Shown here one piece after another: positions 23,101-35,100 of a DNA stretch of 64,000 bases. How positions within the stretch are numbered: position 1 is the first letter of the stretch; each line of letters begins with the position of its first letter. The notes below the pieces were generated by a model. It was not told the origin of the DNA and made no database searches. It saw only the letters and a list, made by a program, of their open reading frames with translations. Position numbers and translations under genes: made by a program. Source of the DNA: Talpa occidentalis (Eukaryota > Chordata > Mammalia > Eulipotyphla > Talpidae); the NCBI RefSeq assembly GCF_014898055.3, contig NW_023601104.1:38752210-38816209 (forward strand), read 5' to 3'.

Positions 23101-26100
23101 TCATTGCCTTCGGGATGAGATGCCCAATGCTTCTGGCCTCCCTCCCTCGGCCTCCCCCAATGAGCTCTCCATTGCCTTCTCACCATGGCCACCACGGCGC
23201 TCACAGCACTCTGATGGCCCAGGAACTGGCCGAGCTGCTGTCCGGATGCTGGGCTCCACAGCCCCACAGAGCCATCAGCGGAGCAGGAGACCTGTGGAGC
23301 AGAGGATGGGGGGGGGGATTATCAATATCCCTCTGCATTTGTGTACATTTATAATGTGGGTAGAGAGCAGAACCTTGTGAGTTAGAGTATGGACTGTCCT
23401 GGTTTCAAATCCCAGCTCTACTACTCATTATCTTGTGTTCCAGGGCATGTTCATATCTCTGAGCTCCACAGATTTAAGAAAGATAATGACAGAATACATA
23501 TCCGATAAGGTTGTTGTGGGGCTGATGTCTCTACCATAAGACTTAGCCTGCTGCCTGGAGGATAGTGAGCATGGAATCAATTGCAGCTATAGTCTTTGTT
23601 ATTAACATGATGTCAGTCAACAAACCCAGTCAAAAGTAAAAAGTCTGCAATACCAAGGAAAGAGCTAGCTGCCTAGAAGGCAAGGGTAGGACAGACTATG
23701 ACAAATCTATTTAACCGACACGCCTTTCTTGTTGGCAGCCTGCTGCCCTAAATGGAGCTGGAGTTCTCTGAGAGTCCCTATTTATTCTGCATATGGAATT
23801 CCAAGAGGTTAGAAGTTCTGCAAACAGAACTTCTCAGAATTGACTCCTGTTCTCTGAGGATGTACTGGCTTGTGCACATATTCCCTGTTAACTAGAAAAA
23901 CTTGTTTCAGGCCCTCCCCAGTGGCGCAGCGGTTGAGCACTGGGTTGCAAAGTTGCCCGCAGCCTCTGCAGCGCCGGTTCGATCCCCGGCAGCGATCCCT
24001 GGCCCCGATCCCCGGCCACCGGGCGAGGGTCCCACATGGCGCGCAGACCTCTCCTGCCGCCCGCTGCTCCTCTCAGTAGTGTACTTTGTCAGTCTGCCTG
24101 TTCTGCTCCCTGCGCTGCCTCTGGTGAATTCTCTCACCCTCCTGCGCTTCTGACTGTACCCAGTGCTTATATAAATAAATAAATCTTTAAAAAAAAAAAT
24201 AAAGAACTGATTACAACTAATGTATTTGGAAAAAAAAAAGAAAAACTTGTTTCAGCAGTAACTTATTAATCTATATAAGCATAAAAACAATTGTGTGCTA
24301 TTTTCTTGTTCCTTTGTTCATATCTTGTTGTTGTCCGTATCTTTAATAAAAGCTTGGGCTGGGAGAGTGAGAGGCAGAGCTGCTCTCGATGGCACTCTCC
24401 CCAGCCTCCCCCTGCTGCAAATTCATTTAGACTCCAAGTCTGAGTCTTTGTTAACAGCTGAGAACTTCATTGGCTGTCTGGCTGTCTTTGGCACTTTCTC
24501 ATTTCTTTTTTGGAACAATGTGGGGTCTTTGCATTGGAAAACTAGGCTTCACCAATCCTGGATACATAATCTGAGACTCATTTTTATCTTTGGACCAAAG
24601 AATGACAGCAGCACTCTTTACCTGCAGGGACCCAGCATCCAAAGCCCTGGAGGTGACAGTTTTGTGTTCTTGTTAAGAGGATGGGCTTTCTTATCAGAAG
24701 CTTTACTGGCTCAGCTTCATCACTTACATGACCTTGGAAATGTTATATAATCTATCTGAGCTCACTATCCTTGTTTTTGAAACAGTTATAATAAAGATTA
24801 ACTAAGGCAATATTTGAAAAGAGTGCAATGCCTGGTACATGCTAAGTGCTCAATAAACATTGGCTGTTACTATTATAAATGGGTATGAAAAAAGAACAAG
24901 ATGGGGAGTTGTCCTCCCCTAGAAGCCCTGCTAAACTCTGCTCACCCGCACCCCTCCACTTACCAGTAGGTTGTCTTTTGTCCAGGCACAGCCAGTGACC
25001 CAGTCACGGTGACAAGCAGAGAAGGAGCAAAACAGAACAGGGGCTTTGGGTGTCCTCATGTCCCAGCAGAGGAGATTCTGGGTCGGTCACAAGAGAGGGA
25101 ACAGTTGGCACCACCAGAGGGAAGAGGGAGCACCAGGGCCATCAGGAAGGAGGAAGGGAGGTGAGCAGATCTGGTGCAGGAGGTTTGACAAAGTAAAAAG
25201 CCAAAGTAAGTGATGGAAAATGGACGGTTCAGAATCTGGTGTACACAGGGACTGTGGGGTCTAGGGGCTTCCCTAGGGGGGTTGGGAGGCCCCCTAGGGG
25301 GAGAGGGCCCAGGGGCTGCATCCTTCTCACCCGATCCCTGCCCCCAGTGGCCAGGCTGCCTCCGTCCATGCTAAAGCTACAGCAGTTCACAGGTCCCTCG
25401 TGTCCCCGGAGTTCCGTGCCACAGGCAAAGTCTTTTGTCTTCTGTGGCAGTGTCAGCAACTGCTTTGGCCACAGCCATACCGTGAAATCTTCTGCATTGG
25501 AAATAGGGAGAGGGGAAAATTCCTTGAAAGAGGAATAGAGGCAGGCCTGGGAGGCCAAAGACAAAGACAGTCATGAGGGCTGAGGGTGATATCTGAGGGC
25601 ACAGCTCCAAGGGAGGGAAACAGTGAATCACAGGCCCTGGGCAAGGGTCAGCCATCATGTGAGCACACAGGACAAGATTGCCAGGGGCCCAGATCATTTG
25701 CTAACTCCTTACTGCCCCTCCATACCCTCCTCCAGTGCCCAGTGTCAGTTCAGCCAAGTCTACCTGGAGAGCACTGAGGCCATTCGGCATTTTCACCTCA
25801 ACATGTCTTTCCCCTTCCAAGGAAACTCTTCTCCTTTCACAGCCAAGTCTCCCAGAGAGTGAAAGTTTGATTACAGGGAGTGCAAAGAGGTCCCCCAATC
25901 AGGAAAACAAGAAGAAATAGAGCCTAGACCGAGCTCTGATTTTAAATACAAGAGAAACGCATTTAAAGTTATGCTGAAAGTTGTAAAAACATTATGTTTT
26001 CATGCATACATATACATAGAAACTGAGGGAAGGTGTATTTGAAGAGAACAATGATTCACAACCCTGCCCACTGCCCAGCAGTACCTGAGGCAGAAGCCAA

Positions 26101-29100
26101 GAGTTCCTGCGAGGTGGCCAGTCCCAGCACTGGCTTCTGGTGTGTGGACAGGAGCCAAAGAGACTGTAGAGAGAGTTCCTTGAGAGTCCAGCCCTGCAGG
26201 GACCCATCTTCTGCACCGCTCACCAACACCGTATGGCTCAGCCAGGCCAGTGCATACACAGCCAGATCCAATGCTTGGCACCAAACCTCCTGGGAATCTA
26301 GAAAACAAGAAAAGAGAGAAAGACACTTGGAAAAGGGATCAGGGTAGGGGAGCCCCACTTTCCAAAGGCTCAACTACCTCATCATTCTCTCTTAGGTACC
26401 TGAAGAGATTCTGTAGATCCTAATGCCATCTGCTCGGTAGCCGACAGCCACCTGATCACCATGTGGGCTGAGCGCCACGGAGAGGGCAGGAGAGAGGGGG
26501 AAGGAACCCAGGCACCCGCGGGGCTGACCCAGAGACCCGGACCACACCTGAACCTGAGGGCCAAGAAAAGAGCTTATACACACCCCACTTCCACCAGGAG
26601 TTACAGTCACCCCCACTGGCTTCCAGAGGCTCTTCTGTGAGCTGCCCCTGCACACACCGCACCCCTCTCCCTGTAGCTCACACCAACCAAGCTCCTCCTC
26701 AGTCTTCTTGACAAAAGTCCCACCGTTAGCCAAATATCCCCAGCCTTTGCTACCCTCTCCTGCTGACCCAAGCCCAGGCTCAAACCTGACCTTGCCATCC
26801 TCTCCAGCAGTCACTAACTGGCACCCAGCTCGCAGGAAAAGGGCAGCAGCAACAAAGCCCTGGTGGGCAGGGAAGGATGCCAGCTGTGCCCCCTCTTGCC
26901 AGGCCCACAGCTCCACCATTCTGTCCAGCCGGCCCACAGCCACAACCCGCCCAGGCACATTGAAGGCCAAGGTGCGGACAGAGCCTCCTGGGGCCCCCAG
27001 TTCCTACACAGGGAGGTAGAAATTGAAATGTCAGTGTCTACCCTCAACACAAACCTAAACCCACAGATGCAGCTGTCCGCCAGTCCACACCTCCACTCCC
27101 AGTGCCCACTGCTTCCTCCCAGGGACTACACGGGACCATCTCACCTTGGTGAGATTCAGCCCATCCACCTGGAAGAAGCTGAAGCTGCCAGCCCAGCTGC
27201 CTGTGGCTATCACCTGCCCCTCAGGGTGGAAGGCAACACAGTTCAGGGGCTGCGGGCAGGTGTACTGGAAAGCCAGCTGTCCGTGGACAGTGTCCCACAG
27301 CTGGAAGAGGGAAGGAGGAGAATCAGGGCGTTAAACACAGGTGTCTGAGCTTCTCAGACCTAGAGCTTCAGGGCCTACCCAGTCCCCTGCCCTCAGTAGG
27401 GAAGGCCACTCCAGATGAAGCAGTCAGCAATCTGCCATGCTCAAAGAATCACCTCACCGAGCTGGTTGTTGAGGGCCACTCGACTCAGGAGTTGAGGGCC
27501 ACTTTAACTCCCACACCCTCCCGAGTCATTACCTTTAGGCATCCTCCCAGGCACACAGTGGCCAGCAGCTTGTGGTCAGGGCTCATGCAGCAGGCGGTGA
27601 CTTGGTTCTGGTGCGCCTGGATCTGCAGCACGCTAACCCAGGCAAACAAAGTCAGATCCCTGGGGCTCCCTGGCCATAGGCTCTGTCCTCGCTCCCCACC
27701 CCTCCACTCTGGGCTTCTGTCAAATAGGAAGATCCTCACTCTAAGACCTGGGGGAGGGACTCCTTACCGACTAACATGCCGCAGGTCCCAGAGCTCCAAG
27801 AGACCATCAAAGGAAGTAAGAAAGAGGGCACTGTCCGAGAGGAACGTGCAAGAGGAGACCCCATCACAGCCACTCACCACAGACTTCTCCTCCTGTGACA
27901 GCCAGAGGGAAGCATGGTTCAGAACACACTCCCTTGACCCCCCAGGTCCAGACTCTCCAAGTCCCAACCAAAAAGAAGGCCAAGGCAAGAGGATTCAATC
28001 CTGGGCTCCATGCAGTCTACACCAGTCTCAGATGTGGCCCCTGGTCCCAGATCAGGAACACCTGCTTAAAATGCAAAACTCGGGTCCCACTCCAGGGATA
28101 GGCCATGCTCAGGTTCAAGTGGGGCTTCACGATGCCAAAGGGACCACATCTCCTCCACTCCAAACCCCAAACAGGTCCCCAAGACACAGAAGGTGTCTAC
28201 GGGTCTGAGAAGAGCATGATGGGGCAGGCATGTGTTATGAGCGGGGGAGGGGGCTGAAGAGGACAGAGCAAGGTTATGGCTCTGGGACCTACCTCTCCAT
28301 CCCAATCTATTACCGCCCTAAAGCACTTGCTGTTGCAAGTGTTGTGGTGATTTCCAGGTAACGCACCGCCCTATGTCTTCTCTCAGGTCGTCACCTACCC
28401 TAGAATGCCTGCCCTTCTTCTTACATGTTCCAATAACTGAACAACCCAGCTCTCATCTATGTCACATGGCTATGTTTTGCTTCCTTTTTTACCTTGCGTG
28501 TCTTATCTTTCAACAAAATTGACCATATGGTGCTCAAATACAATGCCCAAAGCCCCCTGTTCTTTGCAATGTTTAGAACAGTGCCTCAAATGAAAGTGTG
28601 CAGCAAATATTTGCTGTGTGATTGACTTTATGACCAAGCTCTTTTGCTCTCCTGAGGGAATTAAAGTTGCTGAAATAGATAGAGTGATTACTGGCGGGTT
28701 TGGCTTGCTTAGAGCCTCAGGCAGAGGTGAGGCTTTTCCCAAGGTAAACACTGACCCCGCCCTTAACATCCTACCTGCCAGGTTCTCAGGTCCAACAGGT
28801 AAACCGTCCCATTGGCAGTGCCCACAGCTGCTCTTTGCCCATTGGGGGACAAGGCCACCGCTGTGGGGCAGGAGGAAACTGCCAGAGACAAGTTGGAGCT
28901 AGGGAAAGAGTAGAAAGAAAGGGAGAAAGTGAGAAAGGAGGAAAAGGAAGCCAACAGGAATTCGTTTCTTCATTTCTGTGCCTGAATCCCCCTCAACTTG
29001 GGGATTCTGGTCTAATTTTAGCAAGGGCTGCAGTTTGGTCTCTGGTAAACTGACCAGGGTGTGGGGTCAAGGGTCTGACCTTTGTTGGCCCGCCATCGTC

Positions 29101-32100
29101 TGGGGTTTATTAAGCCACCGTAGCATGCCCTGGAGCTGCCATCGCTTGGAGAGCTTTGGGGCCTGGCGGCAAAGAGGTGAGTCCAGAGGCTGGTTGGCCG
29201 CCTGCTGGAGCAGAAGTAGGGGGTACCGGCTGAGGATTGGAGCCTGCTGCTTCAGGAAGGTGTGGAATACTGCAATGTCAGCTTCTGGAAGCTTTTCTTC
29301 CTCGTCAGGGACTGCGGAAGCTACAGATGAGGTGCAGAGTGTCACGGAGGAGCCAAACGGCCTAGTCTCCCACTGACCCCACCACCAAACACCATCTTGT
29401 GGTGTGCCTCAAATGGTAAAGCTCAAAGTGTGACCCTCTGACCCCATGTCAGGAACACCTGTTAAAAGTGCAAAGTTTTGGTGCCACTCCAGATCCAAGG
29501 GAACCAGAATCTAGGGACCTGCAGATTTACAATTTAAAGAAGTTTCCCAGGTAATTTTATGCCCACTAAATAAAGTTTGCGAACCACCAGTATAAGAGAT
29601 ATAGGCAAAAGGTGCTTTTGGAATCATTTCCTTCTCTTGACATTTTTGACTTGGAATGGAAATTCAGTGACTGCTCTTTCCATTATACTTCCTCCAAATG
29701 GGCCCTTTCCAGAACACACCGAGGAGCCCCATATCTCAGAGAAGGGACCGCTCAGTGACTTATCTCACCATAGAGAGCATGGGCTTCCAGAAGTCTAGAG
29801 AGCAGGCCCAGTTCCAGGTGTGCAGACACCACATGGAGATTGGTGAGGAACTCTGCCAGAGGGCGACGGTTCCCACTCTGGAGCTGGGAAGTACAGATGG
29901 GATTTGTCAGGAATGTGAGGAGGCTGGTGAGGGACGGTCAGTCTAGCAGTAGTAGACCCTTCCTGTGCAACCAGGACCTTGACCTGGGAGCTGGGACAAA
30001 GGCCTGAAGGAAGAGGGCAAGAAAACTGAAAGGAGAAAAGTAGAGGGGGTTTGGGACAGGCGAGGGCAGAAGTGATGGTGGTGGCAGTCAAGGGGGAGAC
30101 GGGTCTCAGAGTAGACAAAGCAGATGCTTGGGAGGAGGTCCCTGTGGCACCTGTGGTACTAACCAGATGGTAGGGTATGTCTGCCAGAGCCTCTGGAGTG
30201 CAACTTCGGAAGGTATTTGACTCGTCAGGGTCGCATGTCTTCCAGAGCTGAGCTGCAGGTGTGGACCATGAGAACAAACATTGAGACCAGCTCAGCCCAG
30301 ATGCATCTCTGAACATCATACTCCTCAGGCTCCCACAGGAGTTATCCACCCCTTGGGGTGGCAGGTAAGGGGCCAGTCAATAGGGGGGCAGGTCTCTAGT
30401 CCCAGGCCCCACACTCAGTGCCCTGGGCAGCTGTGGGCTGCAATCACCTGCGAGGAGGATGTGAGCCATGTTCTCCAGTCCTGGCCTCTTCCCATAGCGA
30501 CATTTAGCTGCTGCTCTTAGGGGTCCATCAGGCAGGCAGAGTCGGGCACCAGGGCGCTCCAGAGGGCCTTCCCCTAGCAAACTGTCCCCATGTGAGGGAG
30601 TGGAGTGGAAGGAGGCCTATCAGAGAGCACCCTGGCATAGCTGTGGGTTCCCATTCCCACCTCAAATAGTCAGGGGCAGCCTCTCAGGGTCTGGTAGGTA
30701 GGTGGCGGGGCTACACTGAAGGAAGGGTAGGGCTCAAAAACACGAAGAAAGAGTGAGGTAAGTGGGAGCTTAGCTGGGACACCTGTACCTGCGCAGATTC
30801 TGAACAAGGTAGGCAAACAGGCCCATGGGGTAGGGGCTCGCTCTGTTAACGGCAGCCACTGCGTCTTCCCAGCTCTTGGTCCCCCAGGGAAATATCCACC
30901 ATGCACTCAGCACTCCATGTAGCTGATCCACAGTCAGACCTGCAAACCCAAGCTCTCTGAGGCCCTCACCAAACTACACAGTGCCCTCACCCCGGTGACA
31001 CTCAGTCCTTCCTTGCACCGCTCACTGAGACTCCAACTGAACCAAGGTCATCCAAGCCCTGAACCTCGCCTCTGAGCCGCCATCCCCCAGCACTGACCAT
31101 TCCGTGTGACCCCCAGGGTGACTAAGGCTCGGGAAAGGAAATCGGGGCCATGCTCCTGCTCCAGGGTGCCCAGGATGTGCTGCAGCAGCAGGGGGACAGT
31201 GGCAGGCAGGCTCCGGAGTCTCTCAGATACCTGGGCAAGGGGCAGGGAGAGAGGGATGGCTTCAGTTGTGGGGAGAGCGAAGCAAGAGAAACCAGGGGAT
31301 GGGATAAAAAGGAAATAAAAACAGGTAGGAGGAAAACGAGTGGGGTGAGGGGAGAAGGAAATGAGTGCTCATAGGATGGCAAAGGCTGAGGAACGGGGAT
31401 GAAGGAAGCAGGATGGACCCATGGAAATGGGACTAGAACTTAAAACACAAGGTGTCACCAACCTGCTCATAGAGTGTGAAGAGCCTCAGGTGGTCGGTGA
31501 CCAAGCGCAGGTAGAGGGGCAGGGCCGAGCCCCGCTTCACCAGCAGCAGCTGCATCTGGTGACACTCAGAGGACTCAGTGTGGGAACCACAGTCAACCCA
31601 CAGGCTGTCCTCAGGCCTCCACAAAGCAAGGCAGCCCCTCCTTGGAGAGTCCCCAGCAAGAAACAGATCACCTCCAACCACAGCCCCTCCCCTCCACTCC
31701 ATGGTTCAGCCTACACACCCAGTTACCACAGCTTCACCCCTCACCTCCCCGGGACAGGCCCTAGAGAGACTAGCGGGGGAAGGTGGGCTGACAGTATACA
31801 AATTAAAGCAATCTTATTAACTTTCCCAGCACAGAGTTCCTGAGAAAAGGAAGGAGTAGGTCTGTGTGGGGCAGCTGGTAGCCTCAGCTCCCTGGGTGCT
31901 CAACAGCTCCCAGATTCATCCCATTTACCCATTTACCACACCTAAATCCTACCTGGTTGTTAAAAGGTGATTCCTCCAGCCTCTTCCCATACAGAGCCAG
32001 CTCCTGTCTCACCAACTGGACCCTGGCAGATGGCTCCAAGGGCCCCAGGGCCACTGCACGGGCACCTTGGCTCTGCTCAAGGGTCTCCTTCAGGCTTGTG

Positions 32101-35100
32101 TCACTAGACACACTCAGCACCAGGTGCACCCCCTAGGATATTTGGACAAAAAGGAGGTAAAAGGAAAAGGAGGAGAACCATGTTGAAGAGGCCCTTTCCT
32201 CCCTACTGCATCCCACTCCACCTTCTCCTCACACTCACCCGGGGAAAAGTCTTTGGGATCCAGTCTGAGATCAGGTGCCCATGCTGGTCCACCAATTTGT
32301 CAGCCCCATCAACGATCAACACCAGCGTCTGCCCAGTTTTTAGGGACTGAGCAAACCTGGGTAGAAGCCTCTGCTGCAGTTCCCACACCAGGGCCCTGTG
32401 TGTTCCAGGAAGGACCAGGGTCAGCAGGAGAGGGAGATGCAGGGTGGCATCAACCAGTCTAGGCTAATGGGGGATACACACCGGTAGGTGTTGGGGAGAG
32501 CGCTGGGCTCCTGCAGATGGCTGTGCAAATAGGCACAGAGGCGTCTGAGCAGGGTGAGGGCAAGACCCTGGTCAGGGCGGGCCCTTGCAAAGTGGAAGAA
32601 AACTAAGGGGGCCACCTTGGTCTCCTCAGGAGCCTGAAGGGCTGACACTAGGGATGCCTGCATGCAAAAGGAACAGAAAAATATAGTCACATTGCACAGG
32701 CACAAACTCCCTGCTCCCACCTCCTGGGCCCTCCTGAGCCAACAAAAGCCTTCCTCCCTCCTGCCCAGGCCTCTGACACTCCATACCAAGAAGGCTGTCT
32801 TGCCCTGTCCTGACTGCCCGGTCACCAGACTTAGCCTGCCCTGGTGCTGCTTCAGCTGCTGCACTGTGTCGTGAAGAAGGCGCGGCCGGGCAGGACTTGG
32901 TGGGTTCTGCAGTTGCCAAAAGGTGGCCTGGACCAAGTCGTCATCTGGGACGGACACTGGCTGCTCCTGCTGGGCCCTGGGCTAAGGGCACAGGGGACAA
33001 TGACTATGTTTCCATGCTCTCAGGGACCCCAGATCTAAAACTCACAGAGCCCCCATCAAATTACTTTCCAGCCAGGACTACCCAGACTACCCTACTCACT
33101 CTCCATGCCCCTAGCCACCAACACTCCTACTGACCTGTAGGTAAAGCTTCTGAATCAGATTCCACACATCCTGCAGAATCAACTGCCCAAATGCCTCCAG
33201 CCCCCCAACATAGGGCCGGCCGACTGCCACACCTTCCCATTCACAGGAGTATCTGTGGGCAAAATGAGCACAAGCAGAGTCAGGGTAGGCCTGACTCCCC
33301 CCACATCTCCATGCAGGTACTCTCTAACAGAAACGTACACATCCCTCACCTGCGGCAGGTGACCCCTTTCTGTCCGCTCAGGTAGCTCTTCAGTTCTGAG
33401 ATCTTACGTGCAGCCTCTTCAGACTCAGAAGTAAAGTCAGGTTTCCAGGCATCTGGCACAGAGCTGACCACCAAAGATACCCCAAGTGGGGGTAGACTCA
33501 GACCCCAGCCTCTTACCATCGCCATCCTACCCCCACTATCAAACCTGGCTGTGATTCCCTGACTCCTCAAGTGGCATCTCCTGCCATTAATTGCAAGTGT
33601 GACCTAGTGCCGCAAAGCACACTCTCTGACCCGTTTCTCTCTTCTAGCTCCCTCCTCCTATTCTCTGAATGTTGGGGCAAGAAGACACTGGTGGCGCAGT
33701 GGTTGAGCACTGGGCTGCGAAGCTGCCCGCAGCCTCTATAGCACCAGATCCCCGGTGGGCGAGGGTCCCACATGGCACACAGACCTCTCCTGCCGCACCC
33801 GCTGCTCCCCTCAGCAGTGTACTTCATCGTTCTGCCTGTTCTGTTCCCCGCTCTGGCTTTGGTGAATTCTCTCACCCTCCCACACTTCTGACTGTACCCA
33901 GTGCTTGTGTAAATACATAAATAAATCTTTAAAATAAAAAAAAAAAAGAAGACATAGCAACTTTGCCTGTCTGGCCTTCTATGAAGACTGAGGTCCCGAG
34001 GTACCTGAGGAAGCTGGAATCCCGGAAGTAGATGAGGGCTTGGGCAGAGGGTTGCAGGCGGAGGCCCCGATTCAAGAACTGCATCACCTCCATCTCTGTC
34101 ACAGAGCGACCTGGAGGGTACTGGTGGGCCTGCAGGGAGCGGGCACAGGACAGGTTGTTCAGTCCTAGGTTATAGTAGCCCTTCTCGGAGATCTGCCCGG
34201 ACCCCAGGACTCCACTTCAGTAATGTTCCTCTCTCCCTCCAGATACAACCCAATAAATTATAGCCAAGAGCTAATGTCTACTTAATGCCTGTCATACATT
34301 GAACATTTTTAAAAATAAATTCTAATTCTATAACAACTCTGCAATGTAGACATCACTGTTTCTCTTTAACATATGGGGAAACAGGCTAGGAGAAGAACAA
34401 CTTTGCTGTTCCCCACAAAGCCGCACACTGACAAAAGGAACATCAGAACCCAGATTTGACTGAAACAGACCTCCCCTCTGACCTCTCATATACCTTCGGT
34501 CAACCTGGAGGTATTTCTCAAAGGAACGTCCTCACCTAGGAACTTATTTCTCAAAGGAACGTCCTCACTTGTCCACTCACAGAAACTTCTACCTGTGTTT
34601 CCCTTCACATCTCACTGTCCCAGGGTTCCTGACAGGCCCTGACTTCTCCCCCCACCCCTGCCCCCACCTTTGTTTGCTCTCCAGACCCTGCTCCAACCTC
34701 GTCTGCCTTACCCAGCGGAAGTGAGGATGGTCAGGGAGATTGTAGCTGGGGGGCACGTAGCCATAGCGGGAGCCCAGTATCCCCAGAAACAGCTGCGAGT
34801 CCTCCACCTCCCGGAGGCACACTTCCAGTTGTCTGCAGGCATGGTGAGGGAATGGAGTCAGGCACACAGGCACAAACAGGAGCTGGGTCACAGCTGACAC
34901 TGAGCGGTGAAGGCGAGCTGCTCACCTGCACCCAAGGAGAACTCCCTGCCCTGGGACTTCTGCCTTCCCGTGGTTCCAGCCCAGCCCACCTCTGCTCCCC
35001 CATTAAGTCCCCTTCTCTGAGCCAGCCCCTCTTCCCTATGGCCCCTTGCACCTGTTCCTTCGGGTTTCTTCCTCAGTGACACCCCAGCGCAGGTCGATGA

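Larger units (their letters stand above)
17160..28898 (-). other. TEP1: TEP1 exons 35-55: WD40 repeat array and C terminus
   Basis: Exon 35 28775-28898; 36 27768-27892; 37 27533-27632; 38 27145-27300; 39 26791-27003; 40 26400-26553; 41 26085-26297; 42 25331-25491; 43 24964-25077; 44 23184-23291; 45 22449-22581; 46 22289-22365; 47 22053-22185; 48 21794-21930; 49 21511-21635; 50 20031-20180; 51 19783-19882; 52 18039-18141; 53 17740-17933; 54 17517-17621; 55 17160-17282. The protein shows recurring units such as [20 protein letters not shown]...[25 protein letters not shown] and [20 protein letters not shown]. In exon 47 the expected Trp of one repeat is Cys (codon 22072-22074). Exon 52 has the least certain acceptor. 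Confidence 0.92.

Noticed and set aside
27492..28208. A 238-codon plus-strand open frame
   Set aside because: It runs antisense across TEP1 exons 36 and 37, whose minus-strand reading is clearly the real one.
29795..30349. A 184-codon minus-strand open frame
   Set aside because: It contains TEP1 exon 32 plus flanking intron read through without splicing, then exon 33 in another frame; not a separate gene.
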